Of a DNA stretch of 64,000 nucleotides, positions 53,892-63,558 are shown in pieces. Origin of the DNA: Ketogulonicigenium vulgare WSH-001 (lineage in GTDB: Bacteria > Pseudomonadota > Alphaproteobacteria > Rhodobacterales > Rhodobacteraceae). Location: contig NC_017384.1 of the NCBI RefSeq assembly GCF_000223375.1, positions 1,120,097 through 1,184,096 of the forward strand, in the 5' to 3' direction. The notes under the pieces are model-generated. The model was not told where the DNA came from and did not search any database. It saw nothing but the letters and a program-made list of their open reading frames with translations. Position numbers and translations under genes: made by a program. Numbering within the stretch: the stretch's first letter is position 1; each line of letters begins with the position of its first letter.

Positions 53892-55289
53892 ATGATGACT
53901 GCCACCCGCACCGAGACCGACAGCTTCGGTCCGCTGGACGTTCCTGCCGATAAATATTGGGGGGCGCAGACGCAGCGCTCGATCATCAATTTCCCGATTG
54001 GCTGGGAAAAGCAGCCGATCCCGATCGTCCGCGCGCTGGGTGTGGTGAAAAAGGCGGCTGCCACCGTGAACGCCGCACAGGGCGATCTGGCCGCCGATCT
54101 GGCCGAGGCGATCAAGAATGCCGCGCAAGAGGTGATCGACGGCAAGTTCGACGATAACTTCCCGCTGGTCGTGTGGCAGACGGGTTCGGGCACGCAGTCG
54201 AATATGAACGCGAACGAAGTCATCTCGAACCGCGCGATCGAGGTTCTGGGCGGCGTGATGGGATCGAAAAAGCCCGTCCACCCCAATGACCATGTGAATA
54301 TGGGCCAGTCGTCCAACGACACTTTCCCGACCGCAATGCATGTCGCCATCGGTATGCTGGCACGCGATGTGCTGCTGCCAGGGTTAGAAAAGCTGTCGGC
54401 GGCGCTATGGGCCAAATCGGATGAGTTCAAGGCGATCATCAAGATCGGCCGCACCCATACGCAGGATGCGACCCCGCTGACTTTGGGCCAGGAATTCAGC
54501 GGCTACGCGACCCAGGTGGACAAGGGCATCGCCCGCATCAAAATGTCCCTGCCCGATATTTACGAGTTGGCCCAAGGCGGCACCGCCGTTGGCACAGGCC
54601 TGAACACCCGCAAGGGCTATGACAAGGCCGTCGCCGTCGAGATTGCGGCCATCACCGGCCTGCCCTTTGTCACCGCCCCGAATAAATTCGAGGCTTTGGC
54701 CGCGCATGATGCGATGGTGATGTTCAGCGGCGCGCTAAAGACCGTGGCGGCCAGCCTGTTCAAGATCGCAAACGACCTGCGCCTGTTGGGGTCCGGCCCG
54801 CGCTCGGGCCTTGGCGAGTTGATCCTGCCCGAGAACGAGCCCGGATCGTCCATCATGCCCGGCAAGGTGAACCCGACGCAGGCCGAGGCGCTGACCATGG
54901 TCTGTGCCCATGTCATGGGCAATGATGCCGCCGTCGGTTTTGCCGGCAGCCAAGGGCATTTTGAACTGAACGTCTATAACCCGATGATGTCCTATAACGT
55001 GCTGCAATCGATGCAGCTTTTGGGCAATGCCGCCAGCAGTTTTACCGATAATATGGTCGTCGGCACGCAGGCCAATGTGGCGCGGATCGACAAGTTGATG
55101 AAAGAAAGCCTGATGCTGGTGACAGCGCTGGCCCCGACCATCGGCTATGACAACGCGACCAAGGTCGCAAAGACCGCGCATAAGAACGGCACGACGCTGC
55201 GCGAAGAAGCGATCGCGCTTGGCTTTGTCGATGGCGAGACATTCGACCGCATCGTGCGTCCCGAAGACATGATCGGGCCACATGACTGA
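53892..55289 (+). CDS. fumC: Class II fumarate hydratase
   Basis: A 465-residue TCA-cycle enzyme that interconverts fumarate and malate. The signature [15 protein letters not shown] (about 318-332) carries the catalytic Ser, and [13 protein letters not shown] and [15 protein letters not shown] are the other two active-site segments. The ATG at 53892 is chosen (AGG six bases upstream), but a second ATG follows at once. It lies 21 nt after sspB and overlaps the DUF4169 gene by 8 nt. Confidence 0.96.
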   Translation: MMTATRTETDSFGPLDVPADKYWGAQTQRSIINFPIGWEKQPIPIVRALGVVKKAAATVNAAQGDLAADLAEAIKNAAQEVIDGKFDDNFPLVVWQTGSGTQSNMNANEVISNRAIEVLGGVMGSKKPVHPNDHVNMGQSSNDTFPTAMHVAIGMLARDVLLPGLEKLSAALWAKSDEFKAIIKIGRTHTQDATPLTLGQEFSGYATQVDKGIARIKMSLPDIYELAQGGTAVGTGLNTRKGYDKAVAVEIAAITGLPFVTAPNKFEALAAHDAMVMFSGALKTVAASLFKIANDLRLLGSGPRSGLGELILPENEPGSSIMPGKVNPTQAEALTMVCAHVMGNDAAVGFAGSQGHFELNVYNPMMSYNVLQSMQLLGNAASSFTDNMVVGTQANVARIDKLMKESLMLVTALAPTIGYDNATKVAKTAHKNGTTLREEAIALGFVDGETFDRIVRPEDMIGPHD

Positions 55290-55461
55290 GGTTGTGAACC
55301 TCAACAAGGCCCGCAAGGCCCGCACCCGCGCCGAAGATAAGGCGCGGGCAGATGAGAACGCGGCGAAATTTGGCCGCACCAAGGCGCAGCGCGCGCTGGA
55401 AGACCAGCAGGCAGCCAAGGCGAAAGCCGCGCTGGATGCGGTGAGGCGCGACAATGACTGA
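55282..55461 (+). CDS. DUF4169 family small protein
   Basis: A 59-residue basic, helical protein, [20 protein letters not shown] at its start, with many Ala, Lys, Arg and Glu residues, ending [10 protein letters not shown]. It matches DUF4169, a short alphaproteobacterial family of unknown function found beside fumC and a ribbon-helix-helix gene, as here. It overlaps fumC and the next gene by 8 nt each, so translation is probably coupled. Confidence 0.8.
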   Translation: MTEVVNLNKARKARTRAEDKARADENAAKFGRTKAQRALEDQQAAKAKAALDAVRRDND

Positions 55462-55687
55462 TTTGCGTCCCGCCAAACATTCCGTCACATTGCACGGCCA
55501 CCGCACCTCGATCGCGGTTGAACCGCCCTTTTGGGAGGCGTTCCGCGCGATTGCCGCACAGCGCGAGATGGCGCTGAATGCGCTGGTGGCCGAGGTTGAT
55601 GATGCGCGCGGCGATATCGGCCTTGCGACCGCTATCCGTCTGTTTGTGCTGGCGGATCTGCAGGCGCAATTGCCGCGCGGCGCGTGA
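55454..55687 (+). CDS. Ribbon-helix-helix domain protein
   Basis: A 77-residue protein beginning [20 protein letters not shown] beta strand (HSVTLHGHRTSIAVE) is followed by two helices (FWEAFRAIAAQREMALNALVAEV), the pattern of the RHH_4 group of small DNA-binding or regulatory proteins. It follows DUF4169 with an 8-nt overlap and ends 56 nt inside the convergent P450 gene. A target is unknown. Confidence 0.8.
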   Translation: MTDLRPAKHSVTLHGHRTSIAVEPPFWEAFRAIAAQREMALNALVAEVDDARGDIGLATAIRLFVLADLQAQLPRGA

Positions 55688-57026
55688 CTTTCAGCCAGAT
55701 CCCGTCTTTCGCGCGCACGGTCATATAGGCCACGGGCACCGGATCGCGGCCCGCGACCAGCTCGAACCGGTAATCGCGCAGCAGCATGGCAAGGATCAGC
55801 GTCCCTTCCAGCATCGCAAATCCCGCGCCAACACAGACGCGCGGCCCTTCGGAAAATGGCATATAGGCATCGCGGGCCGAGAGGCGCGCCTCGGGGCGGG
55901 ACCAACGGCCGGGGTCGAAATCATCGGGCGTGTCCCAAAAGCGTTCATGCCGGTGCAGGTGCCATGGCGACAGCACGATCTGCGCGCCTTCGGGCACGGT
56001 GCGGCCGCGGAAATCCTCACGCTGGGTGGCTTCGCGCACCATCATCGGGACGGGCGGATAGAGGCGCAGGGTTTCGCGGAAGATATCGCGGTTGATTCTG
56101 AGCTTTGACAGGGCCGAGAATGCTGGCGCCATGCCTGCCGCCTCGGATGCGGCCTGTTCCTGCCATTCGGGATAAAGCGCGACCAGATACAGCGACCACG
56201 CAAGGGCCGAGGCGCTGGTCTCGTGCCCCGCAAGGAAGAAAATCGCGACCTGATCGACCATCTCTGCGGGTGTGAACAGCGTGCCGGTTTCGGGATCGGG
56301 CGTCGTCATAATCTTGGTCGCCAGATCATCGGGCGCGGTGCCTGCGGCGATCTGGGCCCGGCGTTCCTCGACAATCGCGGTGATCAGGCGCCGGATCTGC
56401 CGCGCGGTGCGGCGGGTGTGAAAGGATGGAAACTGTGGCACCCAAGCGGGCAGTTTCACGAAGGCCCCAAGGTTCGCCACCGGACGGCTGCGCTGGTGTT
56501 CGCGAAAGGCGTCAAACACCTCGCGCGCGGTGTCGCTTTCAATCGGAATGGAGAACAGCGTGCGAAAGATCACATCGGCGGCGGCGTGGCTGGCGTGCAT
56601 GTCGATCTCGGTCGCCTCATCCCCCACAGCCTCTTGCAGACGATGCGTGGCGGATTCGGCGGCATCCCAGATTACGGGGAAAATGTGACGCAAACGCCCG
56701 CCTTCGAACGCAGGGTCGATGATGCGGCGCTGTTGCTTCCACTGCGCCCCGTTGGTCAGGAACACCGAATCCTTGCCCAGCAGCGGGATCAACCCCGCCG
56801 CGATGCGGCCCGACTTGGGGAAATCATCCGGACGCTCGCGCAGGACCGTTTTCGTCAGCGCAGGGTCGTTGATCATAAAGGAATGAAAGAACGGCGTTTT
56901 CATCTCTGCCATCCAGGCGCGATAGAGCTTGCCGCTTTGCGCAGAGAGGATGTCCTGGCGGAACAGGCGCAGGTAACGCCAAATCGAGACTTTGCCCTCT
57001 CTCGCCTCGGGCTTGGGTGGCTTCAT
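55632..57026 (-). CDS. Cytochrome P450
   Basis: A 464-residue P450, longer than the roughly 410 of most soluble bacterial enzymes. The I-helix is AGHETS (266-271), the ExxR motif is E318-TL-R321, and the haem loop is FSEGPRVCVG (391-400, C398). The 13-residue C-terminal tail is rich in Pro and Ala. The start at 57026 overlaps the upstream hydrolase TGA by one base (TGATG). The gene ends the zwf-pgl-pgi operon, an unusual place for a monooxygenase. A fatty-acid or terpenoid substrate is possible, but no redox partner is encoded here. Confidence 0.93.
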   Translation of the reverse strand: MKPPKPEAREGKVSIWRYLRLFRQDILSAQSGKLYRAWMAEMKTPFFHSFMINDPALTKTVLRERPDDFPKSGRIAAGLIPLLGKDSVFLTNGAQWKQQRRIIDPAFEGGRLRHIFPVIWDAAESATHRLQEAVGDEATEIDMHASHAAADVIFRTLFSIPIESDTAREVFDAFREHQRSRPVANLGAFVKLPAWVPQFPSFHTRRTARQIRRLITAIVEERRAQIAAGTAPDDLATKIMTTPDPETGTLFTPAEMVDQVAIFFLAGHETSASALAWSLYLVALYPEWQEQAASEAAGMAPAFSALSKLRINRDIFRETLRLYPPVPMMVREATQREDFRGRTVPEGAQIVLSPWHLHRHERFWDTPDDFDPGRWSRPEARLSARDAYMPFSEGPRVCVGAGFAMLEGTLILAMLLRDYRFELVAGRDPVPVAYMTVRAKDGIWLKVTRRAAIAPADPPAQTDG

Positions 57027-58228
57027 CAGTAATCCCGGTATGCTGACCACACTTTGGCGATGCGCGAGGCCGAGCTGTCCCGTCCTCGATAGCGGCTGGC
57101 AAGACGCTGCGGCCCTGCGGTGATCAAGAAATAATCGTAATCGCCGGGGCGGTCAAAGGCATGCAGATACTGAAAATGCAGCCGAAACCACTTCCCCTTT
57201 AGCGCCGCCTGTTTTTCGGACGACAAAGTCTGCGTGAACGCAGCCGACAGCACCAGCGGCCCGGTTTGCGGCTGCGGCGCAACGCCCGTCACTGCCACGG
57301 GATCACACAGCGCGAAACAGCAGGCATCGCCGGGGGCGGTCACATCCAGCCAAAACACCCGATCCTGCCCGCCCATATAGGCCAGATCCGCGCGCAACTG
57401 CTGCCCATCTGGCAAGAATGACATCATCGGCACCACATGCCCAAGGGTCAGCAGCGCTAGCGGCACATCCGGCGGGCCTGCGCGCAGTACCTCGGCCATG
57501 GTCGAGATCGCAATTTGGGTGCCCGAGGAATGGCCGACGACCAGCACTTCGTCATAACCTGTCGCCGCGCGGATCTGGGCGGCGAAATCGCGGATGCGCG
57601 CCGCCATCGCGGGGGCATAGGCGCCGCGCCAGCGCGTGGCAAAGGCGTAATCATGCATCAGGTAATAGGCCATAATCTTGCCATCACGCGCCTTGAACCA
57701 CTGCAAGACGGCAATGGCGGCGGCGATAGCAGCAATGATACCGATGCCCATTCCCCATACGCCAAGCAGCAGCGACGCCGTCCATCCCGCCAGCGCCCCC
57801 AGTGCCCCGCCCGCCAGCACTGCAACAAAAGCCTGCAAGATCAAGATCACTATAGGGAAAAGCAGCGGCAGCGCGGCGTTCCGGCGCAGACGCACCATGC
57901 GATAGAGCGCGCCTGTCGACAGATAGATCCACAGCGTCCGCGCCATCTGGCCATAGGTGGCGGCAATGCTGTTTTTCATCTCGGCCCGCACGATATCGTC
58001 CCAGGGCAGAAAGGTGAAATCGGCCTCGGTGGTCTCGCCATCCACGCTCAGCGCGGCCTGCCAACCAAAGCCCGCGCCATCTTTGCGGCGCGGGTGCATG
58101 GTAAAGTGATAGCCCGAAATCGCGGCCTGTTCTGCCCCCTCACGGCGATAGAACTCGCGGTAGCGGCGCGGCGGCACCGGGTCGAACCCGGCGATATAGA
58201 ACACCTTGCGCCGCTTGACCTCGGGCAT
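57026..58228 (-). CDS. Membrane-spanning alpha/beta-hydrolase-like protein
   Basis: The 400-residue protein starts MPEVKRRKVFYIAGFDP, 8 nt after the pgi stop. Two or three hydrophobic spans (118-140 and 145-177) split the sequence. The second half carries the nucleophile-elbow motif GHSSG (232-236), preceded by VLVV, as in serine esterases and lipases, and HFQYLHAFDRPGDYDYFL near the end supplies a possible catalytic His and Asp. The N-terminal YIAGFDPVPPRRY also looks like the first strand of a hydrolase core. I know no named family. Position suggests a role with the downstream P450 gene. Confidence 0.7.
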   Translation of the reverse strand: MPEVKRRKVFYIAGFDPVPPRRYREFYRREGAEQAAISGYHFTMHPRRKDGAGFGWQAALSVDGETTEADFTFLPWDDIVRAEMKNSIAATYGQMARTLWIYLSTGALYRMVRLRRNAALPLLFPIVILILQAFVAVLAGGALGALAGWTASLLLGVWGMGIGIIAAIAAAIAVLQWFKARDGKIMAYYLMHDYAFATRWRGAYAPAMAARIRDFAAQIRAATGYDEVLVVGHSSGTQIAISTMAEVLRAGPPDVPLALLTLGHVVPMMSFLPDGQQLRADLAYMGGQDRVFWLDVTAPGDACCFALCDPVAVTGVAPQPQTGPLVLSAAFTQTLSSEKQAALKGKWFRLHFQYLHAFDRPGDYDYFLITAGPQRLASRYRGRDSSASRIAKVWSAYRDY

Positions 58229-58235
58229 CAGGGGG

Positions 58236-59840
58236 TCAGGCCCCTTTGCCGCGCAGGAAATCGACCAGCGCGGTGGTCGAGGCATCCTGCCCATCCGTGG
58301 ACTGGCGACCCGTCACGACAGGCTCTAGCCCCGTTGCAAGTTCCTTGCCCAGCTCGACCCCCCATTGATCGAACGAGTTGATGCCCAGCACCACCCCTTC
58401 GACAAAGACGCGATGTTCATAAAGCGCGATGATCTGACCCAGCACGAAGGGCGTCATCATCTCATAGGCCAGCGTCACCGAGGGACGATTGCCTTGGAAC
58501 ACGCGGTGGCTGGCCTGACGCTCGCATTCATCGCCGGTGAACCCCTTGGAGGCGGCGATCTTGCGCGCGACATCCATGCCGCGGCCTTCCATCAACGCCT
58601 TGGACTGGGCGAGGCAGTTGGCGATCAGCAGTTCCTGCTGATATTGCAGGTCAGGTTCATGCGCGCGGGCGGCGATCATGAATTCGCAAGGGATCACGCG
58701 GGTGCCCTGGTGGATCAGCTGGTAAAAGGCGTGCTGGCCATTGGTGCCAGGCTCGCCCCAGACGACAGCGCCGCTGTGGAACGGCAGCGGCGCGCCATCC
58801 ATCGAGACGCCCTTGCCGTTGCTTTCCATCTCAAGCTGTTGAAAATACGCGGGCAACCGGCCAAGGCGGTTGTCATAGGGCAGCACGGCGCGGGTGGCGT
58901 AATCGCAGGCGTGGCTGTGCCACAGGCCAACCAGCGCCAGCATCGCGGGCAAGTTTTCCTGCCACGGCGCATCGCGGAAATGCTGATCCATCGCCGCGCC
59001 GCCCGCCAGAAAGTCGCGGAAATGCGCAGCGCCAACCGCCAGCATCACCGACAGGCCAATCGGCCCCCAGACAGAATAGCGGCCACCGACGTAATTGCCG
59101 AAACCGAACACACGCTCGGCCGCAATGCCAAATTCCGCTGTCTTATCAAGGTCGGACGAGATCGCCGCGAATTGCGCCGCCGGATCGCTGACCGATTTCG
59201 CCATCCAGTCGCGGACGGTGCGGGCGTTGGTCATCGTCTCGATCGTCGTGAAAGTTTTCGAGGCGACAATGACAAGCGTCCGGATCGGGTCGCAATTTTT
59301 CAGGACTTCGGCGACATCACCGGGGTCGATATTGCTGACAAAATGGCAGCGCGGCCCGTCGTGATAGGGCGACAGCGCCCGCACCGCCATCACCGGCCCC
59401 AGATCCGAGCCGCCGATGCCGATATTGATCACATCCGTGATCGTGCCGCCCTGCCCCTGATAGGCACCGGTGCGCACATCGGCGGCAAAGGCCTCCATTG
59501 CGGCCAAAGTCTCGAGGATCGAGGGCATGATATCTTCGCCATCGACCACAATCGGCCCCGCGTTCAGATTGCGCAGCGCCGTATGCAGCACCGCGCGTCC
59601 CTCGGTTTCATTGATCGCAGTGCCGCCGAACATCGCATCACGCTTGGCCGCGACGCCTGCGGTTTCCAAGAGGCCCAGCAGCAGATCGCGGCTGTCGCGG
59701 TCAATGGTGGTTTTCGAATAATCGAACAACAGCCCGTCTTGCATGATCGAAAAATCGGGCACGCGCTTGCTATCTTCCAGCTGCGCGACAATCGGTTTCG
59801 CCGCCGCAGCACGGGTCTTTAATGCATTAAAATCAATCAT
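58236..59840 (-). CDS. pgi: Glucose-6-phosphate isomerase
   Basis: A 534-residue enzyme interconverting glucose-6-phosphate and fructose-6-phosphate. [42 protein letters not shown] and [13 protein letters not shown] are the signature blocks. The ATG at 59840 overlaps the pgl stop by 4 nt. Third gene of the zwf-pgl-pgi operon, with which hexose phosphates can be cycled back through the Entner-Doudoroff or pentose-phosphate route. Confidence 0.96.
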   Translation of the reverse strand: MIDFNALKTRAAAAKPIVAQLEDSKRVPDFSIMQDGLLFDYSKTTIDRDSRDLLLGLLETAGVAAKRDAMFGGTAINETEGRAVLHTALRNLNAGPIVVDGEDIMPSILETLAAMEAFAADVRTGAYQGQGGTITDVINIGIGGSDLGPVMAVRALSPYHDGPRCHFVSNIDPGDVAEVLKNCDPIRTLVIVASKTFTTIETMTNARTVRDWMAKSVSDPAAQFAAISSDLDKTAEFGIAAERVFGFGNYVGGRYSVWGPIGLSVMLAVGAAHFRDFLAGGAAMDQHFRDAPWQENLPAMLALVGLWHSHACDYATRAVLPYDNRLGRLPAYFQQLEMESNGKGVSMDGAPLPFHSGAVVWGEPGTNGQHAFYQLIHQGTRVIPCEFMIAARAHEPDLQYQQELLIANCLAQSKALMEGRGMDVARKIAASKGFTGDECERQASHRVFQGNRPSVTLAYEMMTPFVLGQIIALYEHRVFVEGVVLGINSFDQWGVELGKELATGLEPVVTGRQSTDGQDASTTALVDFLRGKGA

Positions 59841-60508
59841 TTTTCTGCCCAATGAATTGTCGCGCCGCGCAAAACTGCGGCGACGGGTGCATGTTCGGCG
59901 GTCAAGAGGCGCGCGCGTTCATACGCATCACGCTTGCCTGCGCCAATGATCAGAATATGGCGATGCAGCGCGCCGTTTAGCACATTTGCGGTCAGCGTCA
60001 TGCGCACTTCGGGCGCACCGGGCGCGCGCATGGGCAACAAGATATCGCTGCCCGACAAGCCCTCGGCCAGACGATCGGCGCCGGGGAACAGGGACGCGGT
60101 GTGCATATCCTCGCCCATGCCCAGCAGGCAGACGGTCAGCGGCAGGCTGGCCGCGATGCCTTGTGACAGGGCGTCGAGCGATTCCTCGGGCTCGGGCGTT
60201 TCGGCATAAAGCGGGATATAGCGCGCATCATGGGCGCGGCCGGTCAGCAGGCGCGATTTCACCAGACGGGTATTAGAACGGGGGTTGCCCTCGGGCACCC
60301 AGCGCTCGTCCGTCAGCATGACATCGACACGGCCCCAATCGAGATCCGCGGCACACAGGCTGTCAAACACCGGCCCGGGCGTCGTGCCGCCGGGGACGGC
60401 AAGGCTGGCACGCTCGCCCCCTGTCAGGGCCTGACGCAACTCGCCAGCAATCTGGTTGGCCAGCGTGATCATCATAATGTCGGAATCGGGATATTCTATA
60501 AATTCCAT
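59837..60508 (-). CDS. pgl: 6-phosphogluconolactonase
   Basis: A 223-residue enzyme that hydrolyses 6-phosphogluconolactone. [17 protein letters not shown] (36-52), [23 protein letters not shown] (in pieces), [15 protein letters not shown] and [17 protein letters not shown] fit the DevB/Pgl family, close to glucosamine-6-phosphate isomerase. It begins four bases after the zwf stop. Confidence 0.95.
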   Translation of the reverse strand: MEFIEYPDSDIMMITLANQIAGELRQALTGGERASLAVPGGTTPGPVFDSLCAADLDWGRVDVMLTDERWVPEGNPRSNTRLVKSRLLTGRAHDARYIPLYAETPEPEESLDALSQGIAASLPLTVCLLGMGEDMHTASLFPGADRLAEGLSGSDILLPMRAPGAPEVRMTLTANVLNGALHRHILIIGAGKRDAYERARLLTAEHAPVAAVLRGATIHWAEK

Positions 60509-60512
60509 CGTC

Positions 60513-61961
60513 TTACGCCTTTATATCGCGCCAGCGACGCCCATCGCGATGCAGCAGCATCAGCGCATCTTCCGGGCCGGACGAGCCGGGCACATATTGT
60601 TTGGGCACATCATTGCGCGCCTCCCAGCCATTGATCAGCGGGTCGGTCCAGCGCCATGCGGCCTCAACCTCGTCGCCGCGCATGAACAGGGTCTGGTTGC
60701 CACGGATCACATCCATGATCAGCCGCTCATAGGCCTCGGGGGAATCGGTCCCGGCCATCGCCTCGGCAAAGGTCAGATCCAGCGGCACGTCGATCAGACG
60801 CATCCCGCCGGGGCCGGGTTCCTTGACCGTGACGGTCATGTCGATGCCCTCATTGGGCTGCAGGCGAATGGACAGGATATTGCGGTGCGGGCCGGTATCG
60901 CCCTCGAAAATCGAATGGCCCAAAGCCTTGAAGACAACCGCGATTTCCGACGAACGCGCCCGCAGCTTTTTACCCGTGCGCAAATAGAACGGCACGCCCG
61001 CCCAACGCCAGTTCGCAATCTCGCAGCGCATGGCGATAAAGCTTTCGGTGAACGAGCGTGGGTTTTCCGCGTCATCACGATAGCTGGGAGCGGTATCCGT
61101 CGCCTCGTACTGGCCGCGCACGATGTGATGCGGCGCCACCGGTTGCAGCGCGCGGATCACCTTCAGCTTTTCATCGCGCACCGCATCGGCGTCGTAAATC
61201 GCCGGAGGCTCCATCGCGATCAGGCACAAAAGCTGCATCAGGTGGTTCTGCACCATGTCGCGCATCGCACCCGATTTGTCGTAATAGGCCCCGCGCCCAC
61301 CAACGCCCACGGTTTCAGCAACAGTAATCTGAATATGGTCGATATAGTGGTTATTCCACAACGGCTCGAACATCATATTGCCAAAGCGCAGCGCCATCAG
61401 GTTCTGCACTGTCTCTTTGCCAAGGTAGTGGTCGATCCGATAGATCTGAGTCTCGTCGAAATATTCCGCCAGTGTCGCGTTCAGCGCCTTGGCCGTTTCC
61501 TGATCGCGGCCAAAGGGTTTCTCGACAACGACGCGCGCCTCGGGGCCCGCGATCTGATAGGAATGCAGACGTTCGGCCAAGGCACCGAACAGGCTGGGCG
61601 CGACCGAGAAATAGAAAGCCTGCACGCGGTCAGTGCTGGTTTTCGCCTTTAACTCTTCCCAGCCGCCATCGCCTGTCGCGTCAATCGAGACATAATCCAG
61701 CATGTGAAGAAAGGCGGCTACTTCCTTTGAATTTTCGACATATTCTGCCGAGAATTCTTTCAGAGCCTCTTCGGCCAGAGTGCGATATTCCGCGCCAGAC
61801 AGCGCGGCGCGGGCGGCGCCGATGATACGCGCGTCCTCTTCGAATTGGCCGGCGACGAAACGACGAAACAATGCCGGGATGATCTTGCGCTTTGCGAGAT
61901 CGCCCGTCCCTCCGAACACAACAAGATCAAAAGGAGCGACCGGGATGACACGAGATGCCAT
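60513..61961 (-). CDS. zwf: Glucose-6-phosphate 1-dehydrogenase
   Basis: A 482-residue enzyme that oxidises glucose-6-phosphate with NAD(P)+. GGTGDLAKRK (17-26) binds the nucleotide, and RIDHYLGKETVQNL (about 174-187) carries the catalytic His and Lys. The start at 61961 has GGAGG six bases upstream; a slightly longer frame is rejected. First gene of zwf-pgl-pgi-hydrolase-P450. The 151 nt upstream hold the promoter. Confidence 0.96.
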   Translation of the reverse strand: MASRVIPVAPFDLVVFGGTGDLAKRKIIPALFRRFVAGQFEEDARIIGAARAALSGAEYRTLAEEALKEFSAEYVENSKEVAAFLHMLDYVSIDATGDGGWEELKAKTSTDRVQAFYFSVAPSLFGALAERLHSYQIAGPEARVVVEKPFGRDQETAKALNATLAEYFDETQIYRIDHYLGKETVQNLMALRFGNMMFEPLWNNHYIDHIQITVAETVGVGGRGAYYDKSGAMRDMVQNHLMQLLCLIAMEPPAIYDADAVRDEKLKVIRALQPVAPHHIVRGQYEATDTAPSYRDDAENPRSFTESFIAMRCEIANWRWAGVPFYLRTGKKLRARSSEIAVVFKALGHSIFEGDTGPHRNILSIRLQPNEGIDMTVTVKEPGPGGMRLIDVPLDLTFAEAMAGTDSPEAYERLIMDVIRGNQTLFMRGDEVEAAWRWTDPLINGWEARNDVPKQYVPGSSGPEDALMLLHRDGRRWRDIKA

Positions 61962-62076
61962 GAGATGCCTCCGCAAGAAAGTCGGCTAGGCCGAACATAT
62001 TACCCCTGCACGCCCTAGCGGCAGCGGGTCCAGATTTCACCTTAGCACCGGCTTTTGGCAGGCTCAAACCCTCGTC

Positions 62077-62089
62077 TTGCGATACGCAA
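62077..62089. promoter_or_regulatory. Small palindrome upstream of zwf
   Basis: TTGCG-ATA-CGCAA, with a short AT-rich AAATATTTG directly after it, lies 116 nt upstream of the zwf start and close to the end of the HNH gene. It could be an operator for a hexose-phosphate regulator; no regulator is named. Confidence 0.35.
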
Positions 62090-62112
62090 ATATTTGTCAG
62101 ACTTTCGGCGGC

Positions 62113-62712
62113 TTACGCCTCCAACTCACTGTCCCAGTACAAATAATCCTGCCAGGTGACATGCAGCGCACGCGGCTTGAACCTGCGCCCGACGCCTTGC
62201 AGCTCGGATGTCGTCGGCTCGCGCGCGGGGCGCATCAACTGCATGCCCGCTTGGCGCAAGCTGCGCGAACCCTTGTGCAGGTTGCACGATTGGCAGGCAG
62301 CAACGACATTGGTCCAACTGGTTTTGCCGCCCCGCATCCGCGGCACGACATGGTCAAAGGTCAGATCCTTGGTCGCGCCGCAATATTGGCAGCAGAACCC
62401 ATCGCGCAAAAAAAGATTAAAGCGCGTGAAGGCCACGCGCTTTCTGGGTTTTACATAATCTTTCAGCACGACGACCGATGGTATCCTGATCGACCTACTG
62501 GGCGAATGGATGACCGTGTCATATTCGGCAACGATCGATATTCGCTCCATCACCGCCGCCTTCACAGCTTCCTGCCACGGCCACAGCGACAGCGGGTAAT
62601 AGGACAGCGGCCTGTAATCGGCGTTCAGCACCAGCGCGGGATGGCGGCGCAGATCCGCCTCCTCACGCACGAAATGGGTGCGGAAATCATCGTGATGGGA
62701 CAGATCCTGCAT
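62113..62712 (-). CDS. HNH endonuclease
   Basis: A 199-residue nuclease-like protein. The start at 62712 follows GGAGG; the much longer open frame on its N-terminal side is not coding, since it lies over the esterase gene in another frame. The HNH core is C108-Q-Y-C111, DHVVPRMRGGK (120-130, with H121), N135 and C140-Q-S-C143-N-x-H146. The N-terminal half (LNADYRPLSYYPLSLWPW) is typical of the common bacterial HNH proteins of unknown role. Confidence 0.9.
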   Translation of the reverse strand: MQDLSHHDDFRTHFVREEADLRRHPALVLNADYRPLSYYPLSLWPWQEAVKAAVMERISIVAEYDTVIHSPSRSIRIPSVVVLKDYVKPRKRVAFTRFNLFLRDGFCCQYCGATKDLTFDHVVPRMRGGKTSWTNVVAACQSCNLHKGSRSLRQAGMQLMRPAREPTTSELQGVGRRFKPRALHVTWQDYLYWDSELEA

Positions 62713-62828
62713 AGGCCCTCCGGCGGCGCATCTGCGCCTGTCATCTGGATTGGGCCGCACCAGCTTTTGCGAAGCGGCCGCTTGCGACCACCATATGCGG
62801 GAATTAACGCAGCGGAAAGGGGATTCGG

Positions 62829-63497
62829 TCAGGCGTAGCCCAACCGATCCCGCATGAACGCCAGCGCGACCTGCAACCCGTCTTGCGCAATCGTATGGCC
62901 CGCGCCCTTTTGGATATGGGCAAAGATTTCTTTGAAACCGGCCTCTTGCATAACCTGCACGGCGGTCGGCATATTTTCGGGCGGCACCACATTGTCCTGA
63001 TCGCCGTGGATCAGCAGGGTCGCGGGATAGACTTCGGCTTCTTCGGCGAGAGTGGTCGGGCGCAGCATCCGGCCCGCAATGGCGACAACGCCCGCGATCG
63101 CTTCTTCGCGGCGCGGCGCAGCTTGCAGCGCCATCATCGCCCCTTGCGAGAAACCAAACAGCACGACCTGCTCGGGCAGCAGATCCTCGTCCACCATGAC
63201 GCCATCGATAAAGGCCTGCAGATCGGCCAGCGAATGGGTCACCGATTCCTCGACCTCCTCTTGGCTCGCGCCGTCGACCCAAGGGATCGGGAACCATTGG
63301 AACCCGCCGGGGCGACCGGCGCATTCCTCGGGCGCATCGGGGGAAATGAACAAGGTATCGGGCATATGATCGGCCAGCAGATTCGCAAGCGAGATCAGGT
63401 CTTCGCCATTCGCCCCAAAGCCATGCAGGAAAATCACCGCCGAGCGGGTCTCGCCACTGGCGGGTTCTTGGCGAAGGGCATTGAGGGCGCGTGTCAT
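62829..63497 (-). CDS. Alpha/beta-hydrolase (carboxylesterase/phospholipase type)
   Basis: A 222-residue esterase. IFLHGFGANGEDL (22-34) is the oxyanion-hole strand, GFSQG (115-119, S117) the nucleophile elbow, and the catalytic Asp and His lie in HGDQDNVVPP and GAGHTI. The length and motifs match the dienelactone hydrolase/APT1-like YpfH group. It is preceded by a purine-rich stretch. Substrate unknown. Confidence 0.92.
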   Translation of the reverse strand: MTRALNALRQEPASGETRSAVIFLHGFGANGEDLISLANLLADHMPDTLFISPDAPEECAGRPGGFQWFPIPWVDGASQEEVEESVTHSLADLQAFIDGVMVDEDLLPEQVVLFGFSQGAMMALQAAPRREEAIAGVVAIAGRMLRPTTLAEEAEVYPATLLIHGDQDNVVPPENMPTAVQVMQEAGFKEIFAHIQKGAGHTIAQDGLQVALAFMRDRLGYA

Positions 63498-63558
63498 GGG
63501 TCACTCCTGAAAATGTCGCGGCCAGCCTAGTCGCTGCCCCCCGATATGGCCAGAGTGA

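Noticed and set aside
62713..63504. N-terminal extension of the HNH reading frame
   Set aside because: The frame is open but lies over the esterase gene in another frame. The HNH protein has its own start and GGAGG at 62712.
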